In this document: positions 32,134 through 34,650 of the stretch, piece after piece
How positions within the stretch are numbered: the first letter of the stretch is position 1
How the letters are laid out: every line of letters begins with the position of its first letter
From: Lachnospiraceae bacterium UBA7179
GTDB lineage: Bacteria > Bacillota > Clostridia > Lachnospirales > Lachnospiraceae
DNA length: 34,650 nt
Assembly: GCA_002491195.1 (NCBI GenBank)
Contig: DKVL01000114.1
Coordinates: forward strand, 20,802-55,451
Reading direction: 5' to 3'
The notes under the pieces: generated by a model
Database searches by the model: none
What the model saw: only the letters and a program-made list of their open reading frames with translations
What the model was told of the DNA's origin: nothing
Position numbers and translations under genes: made by a program

Positions 32134-34059
32134 ATGGAGAAAAGCAAGAAATATTATGAGTTACAAGCGCTGGACCTGTGGGATTTTCCGACATTGATCA
32201 GAAAAGCGAGGGAAATACAGGGAATTACATTGGAGGCATTGTGTAAAGATCTCTGTTCGTTTAGTACGATGGGCAAAATTGAGAGAGGTGAGAGACTTGC
32301 GGGGAAAGAGCTTCGTGATCGTATTCTGGCAAGACTTGGCGTGTGCAGTGATGGATATGAAAACTTTCTCTTCTATGAGGATTATCTTGTATGGAAGAGG
32401 AAGCAGTGTATCGTAAATGCGATCGAGAAATCTGACTTTGCGACAGCAGAGAAAGAGCTGGCAATTTACGAGAAGAAGAAGGGAGAGTGTAATCTGGAGA
32501 AACAGTTCTGCCTGGTGATGCGAGCGCAGATCATGCAGAAACGCTGTGAAGATCCAGGTGTGATTGCGAGACTTTATGAGAAGGCGGTAAAGATGACGGT
32601 CTCTGATATTGATGATGTATCGATCAAAGAACTCTGTCTCTCCGTGCATGAGTTGGATATGATCCTGGAGTATGAGCGGTGCTGTCGTCCAAAACAACTG
32701 GCTTCCCGGTGCGAGGAAATTCTTGCGTATATCAGCAGTGAGGTGTTTGACACTTACAGTTATGTGAAGATTTATCCGAAAGTTATTTACTATCTGTATC
32801 TGAGTACGGCGGATTCAGACAGGGACTGGTACCGTCTGCTGCGTCTTAGCAATCGGGGAATCGAACAGCTGCGGACGACGGGCAGAATGTATTATCTCTG
32901 GGAGTTGATCGAGATCAGAAGAGAGGGGCTGACACGGCTGCTGGATAACGTTGAAGACGATGAAGAAGGCCGGAAACGGGAGGCGCTTCAGAAAGTGATC
33001 GACACGATGACAAGCTGGCTCGACGCACTTGATTTTGTGCATGAACTGTGTGGAACGCACAGGAAGATGGAGACTTCGTGTTATCTGTACCAGCAGAAGG
33101 AAGCGTACTGCATCGGTGATGTGATCCGGAGAAGACGTGAAATGCTGGGAATGACAAAGAAGGAACTCTGTGAGGGAATCTGTTCTGAAAAGACAATTGG
33201 GAGATTGGAGGCGAAGAAAACCAAATCACAGATTGAGATTGTGAGGCTGTTGTTTGAGAAGCTGAATTTATCGGGAGAGTATCAGAGGGCCCAGATCGTT
33301 TCGAAGGATGTAAAGGCAAGTGTGATTGCTGGTGAGATCGGTGTTTATTCCAATAAAGGCGACTATAAAAAGGTTGAGTTATTGTTGGCGGAACTTGAGC
33401 AATATATATCTTTGGAAAATCCAATTAACAGGCAATATAAGGAGTGGATTGAAACCAGAATAAAGTCCAATAGCGGAAAGATGTCAAAGGAAGAAGTGAT
33501 ACAGCGTTTCAAGGAAATATTAGAGGATACGATACCATATGAGGCAGTATTGGGGAAAGGCGAGAAATATTTGACAAATGTTGAGATGCAATGTCTGCTT
33601 AAGATTGCTCTGTGTATTGGAAAATCAAAGGAAAATATGGCATTAGATGCTTTGTTGGAACTGTGTGGACAATTAGCAGTAGACGAAGGGATTCACGAAC
33701 ATATTGCGGTATGGGAAGCTATTATGACAAATATTGCAAATATTTATGGAGATCGTGGTGAATATGATAAATCAGATATGATCAGTATCAATACTATGAA
33801 AGAATGTGTTCATTGTTACAGAATGAACTTATTTGATATGCAGCTGTATATCAATATATGGAATTGCCGGGAACGTAAAAAGAAAAATATCCCTTTGCAA
33901 AAGGGATATCATGAAGATGTGTATTTAAAGAGATGTCTTGCATTATGCCAGATCAACAGGGATAATGCAAGAGAGATTATGGTCAAAGAGCAATTAAAAA
34001 ACTCTTGTCCTATACAAATTAGTACTGGAAACCGTCTGGACCAGGCATATCGCTCATAG
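32134..34059 (+). CDS. Large double-HTH, helical-repeat transcription regulator (candidate peptide sensor)
   Basis: This 641-residue cytoplasmic regulator looks like a tandem duplication. The first XRE-type HTH is at about 18-72 (LIRKAREIQGITLEALCKDL, then FSTMGKIERGERL), followed by about 250 residues of helical hairpins. A second HTH is at about 326-380 (IGDVIRRRREMLGMTKKELC, then EKTIGRLEAKK), followed by another 260-residue helical array of TPR-like character. HTH-plus-helical-repeat chains are the RRNPP layout (Rgg, PlcR, ComR) that binds secreted peptides. A small signal-peptide gene overlaps its 3' end on the other strand. The ATG at 32134 follows AGGGGGAA; upstream in-frame codons have no site. 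Base composition drops sharply after about 33390. What it controls is unknown. Confidence 0.75.
   Translation: MEKSKKYYELQALDLWDFPTLIRKAREIQGITLEALCKDLCSFSTMGKIERGERLAGKELRDRILARLGVCSDGYENFLFYEDYLVWKRKQCIVNAIEKSDFATAEKELAIYEKKKGECNLEKQFCLVMRAQIMQKRCEDPGVIARLYEKAVKMTVSDIDDVSIKELCLSVHELDMILEYERCCRPKQLASRCEEILAYISSEVFDTYSYVKIYPKVIYYLYLSTADSDRDWYRLLRLSNRGIEQLRTTGRMYYLWELIEIRREGLTRLLDNVEDDEEGRKREALQKVIDTMTSWLDALDFVHELCGTHRKMETSCYLYQQKEAYCIGDVIRRRREMLGMTKKELCEGICSEKTIGRLEAKKTKSQIEIVRLLFEKLNLSGEYQRAQIVSKDVKASVIAGEIGVYSNKGDYKKVELLLAELEQYISLENPINRQYKEWIETRIKSNSGKMSKEEVIQRFKEILEDTIPYEAVLGKGEKYLTNVEMQCLLKIALCIGKSKENMALDALLELCGQLAVDEGIHEHIAVWEAIMTNIANIYGDRGEYDKSDMISINTMKECVHCYRMNLFDMQLYINIWNCRERKKKNIPLQKGYHEDVYLKRCLALCQINRDNAREIMVKEQLKNSCPIQISTGNRLDQAYRS
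33877..33909 (-). terminator. Intrinsic terminator of the small peptide gene, inside the regulator gene
   Basis: On the minus strand a perfect 10-bp stem ATATCCCTTT/AAAGGGATAT with a 3-base loop (33909-33887) runs into TTTTCTTTTT (33886-33877). It is 110 bases beyond the peptide stop codon and faces the right way. On the plus strand the same bases encode regulator residues and have no T-tail. Confidence 0.75.
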
Positions 34060-34174
34060 GAGCAATCCCACCATCATCAACCTGAGGGAGTGTTCCAGCA
34101 ACACCTGCATTCAAGGTAACTGTGAGTGCCAGTAAAAGCATAACGCTCATCGCTTTTCTAACCGCTTTTTTCAT
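34019..34174 (-). CDS. 51-residue secreted peptide precursor, candidate signalling peptide
   Basis: The gene encodes 51 residues. Residues 1-26 are a clear Sec signal peptide: basic start MKKAVRKAMS, hydrophobic core VMLLLALTVTL, and a small-residue end NAGVA before G27. The remaining 25 residues are acidic and proline/glycine-rich and end in SDMPGPDGFQY, with no cysteines. AGAAGGA lies about 9 bases before the ATG. The gene is convergent with, and overlaps by 41 bases, the double-HTH regulator. A dyad and -10 box lie upstream and a strong terminator downstream, so it is an independent transcription unit. Size, secretion signal and pairing with an HTH/helical-repeat regulator fit a propeptide of the PapR/Phr/SHP kind. 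I recognise no homologue; it could also be a small exported protein with another role. Confidence 0.75.
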   Translation of the reverse strand: MKKAVRKAMSVMLLLALTVTLNAGVAGTLPQVDDGGIAPMSDMPGPDGFQY

Positions 34175-34208
34175 AACTTATGATTCCTTCTTTCGTAAAA
34201 ATGTACTT

Positions 34209-34255
34209 ATTATCACATTCTTATTTCGCTTATAATACAAAGCAAAATAAGAATG
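34209..34255 (-). promoter_or_regulatory. Promoter with a 16-bp dyad upstream of the peptide gene
   Basis: On the minus strand an extended -10, TGTGATAAT, has its GATAAT at 34214-34209. Immediately upstream is the dyad CATTCTTATTTCGCTT (plus 34216-34231) with 34240-34255, matching at 15 of 16 positions with an 8-base spacer. The dyad covers the -35 region (centre near -33), where an activator or repressor could replace the missing -35 consensus. Transcription would begin near 34202, 27 bases before the ATG. Confidence 0.55.
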
Positions 34256-34313
34256 GCTTATGTATTAACATGTCTCTTAACAATTTCATTAAAACGCAGG
34301 AATGCAGTAAAAT

Positions 34314-34368
34314 CAATGCCCAGAGCTGTCCAGAACAAAAATGAAAATTTGGACAGCTCTGGGCATTG
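34314..34368. terminator. Perfect 19-bp hairpin, probable terminator of a minus-strand gene outside the window
   Basis: CAATGCCCAGAGCTGTCCA (34314-34332) is the exact reverse complement of 34350-34368, with a 17-base loop. The minus-strand side continues ATTTTACTG, a short T-run; the plus side has none. The stem is unusually long. Confidence 0.5.
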
Positions 34369-34474
34369 CGAACAGAGCAATTCATTGTTATAATAATTAT
34401 TTTTACAGTTTTGGTAAACGGAAGTATTCAAAAGACAAGATTGTTAAGTATATACTGACACGAAGATAGACCGC

Positions 34475-34602
34475 CACATTGTCCTATATCCCAAAATAGG
34501 TGAGTAAAGCAGACTGTCACGACAGACAGTTGCATTGTCCTATACCCTAAACAGGTGAGTAAAGCAGACCATCATGACAGACGGCTGCATTGTCCTATAC
34601 CT
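34475..34602. repeat. 55/56-bp tandem repeat, about 2.3 copies
   Basis: CATTGTCCTATA recurs at 34477, 34533 and 34588 (spacing 56 and 55), and AGGTGAGTAAAGCAGAC recurs in the two full units. Each unit can form a hairpin from GCAGAC to the GC at the start of the next unit, with a bulged A. The last copy runs into the dispersed repeat at 34603. There is no gene in 34175-34650. Confidence 0.75.
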
Positions 34603-34635
34603 TAAGGAACTGTAGAAAAATAACTGATGCATCTT
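34603..34635 (+). repeat. Dispersed repeat, second copy of 22806-22838
   Basis: It matches 22806-22838 at 30 of 33 positions. Being at the window edge, its right arm may lie beyond it. Confidence 0.6.
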
Positions 34636-34650
34636 GACTTGTCTATTTCT

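Noticed and set aside
34475..34602. CRISPR-like array from regularly spaced repeats
   Set aside because: Most of each 55/56-bp unit is conserved, including what would be the spacer, only about two copies are present and there are no cas genes.

Overview
The window looks like chromosomal DNA of a low-to-mid GC Gram-positive anaerobe of the class Clostridia, most likely a Lachnospiraceae species. The reasons are AGGAGG-type ribosome sites, a SAM-I riboswitch before metK, an oxygen-sensitive 2-hydroxyacyl-CoA-dehydratase-type enzyme system, a CarD-family regulator, a RelQ-type alarmone synthetase and several intergenic palindromes of the kind scattered in that family. No rRNA, tRNA, intact insertion sequence, phage or CRISPR array was seen.

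Layout. 1-1340: a 23S rRNA uracil methyltransferase (RlmD/TrmA family). 1344-5757 (minus): a tight three-gene operon read as macrodomain/PARG-like protein, soluble hybrid histidine kinase, HD-GYP-type protein, with a good promoter at 5856-5884. 6106-9952: an LprI-like lipoprotein, an AlkC/AlkD-like HEAT protein, and an ECF sigma factor followed by its probable membrane-anchored regulator. 10278-15133: an unknown small protein, then a compact metalloenzyme operon: CooC-like ATPase, two unequal subunits of the benzoyl-CoA reductase/2-hydroxyacyl-CoA dehydratase superfamily, and an ASKHA-type activator. 15340-17467: a DUF3829-like lipoprotein, a tiny membrane protein and a small protein resembling part of acetyl-CoA synthase. 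17586-23270: CarD-like regulator, two envelope proteins, an ABC exporter, a hemolysin-III/PAQR membrane protein and a conserved small protein. 23617-28439: RelQ and a small partner, a tail-anchored coiled-coil protein coupled to a flavin reductase, an XRE-cupin regulator, and a membrane-anchored LysM-G5-M23 peptidase. 28874-31733: murA, then promoter, SAM riboswitch, terminator and metK. 32134-34174: a large regulator with two HTH domains, overlapped at its 3' end by a convergent 51-codon gene for a signal-peptide-bearing small peptide.

Two parts deserve most attention. The first is the regulator/peptide pair at the right end. The peptide gene has its own ribosome site, a 16-bp imperfect dyad with an adjacent -10 box upstream, and a textbook intrinsic terminator buried inside the regulator gene. 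The regulator's C-terminal third is far more AT-rich than its N-terminal part, as if the sensing domain had been exchanged. This has the layout of a peptide-sensing (RRNPP-like) system, though the regulator is a tandem HTH duplication. The second is the CooC/dehydratase/activator operon. It has the iron-sulfur ligands expected for ATP-driven low-potential electron transfer but none of the usual CoA-transferase, acyl-CoA dehydrogenase or Etf neighbours, so its substrate is unknown.

Intergenic DNA carries several families of palindromic or dispersed repeats (copies near 17502/31835, 17544/28684, 22806/34603 and 21980/23401) and a 55/56-bp tandem repeat at the right edge that can fold into similar hairpins. 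All calls come from reading the sequence; no database search was run.
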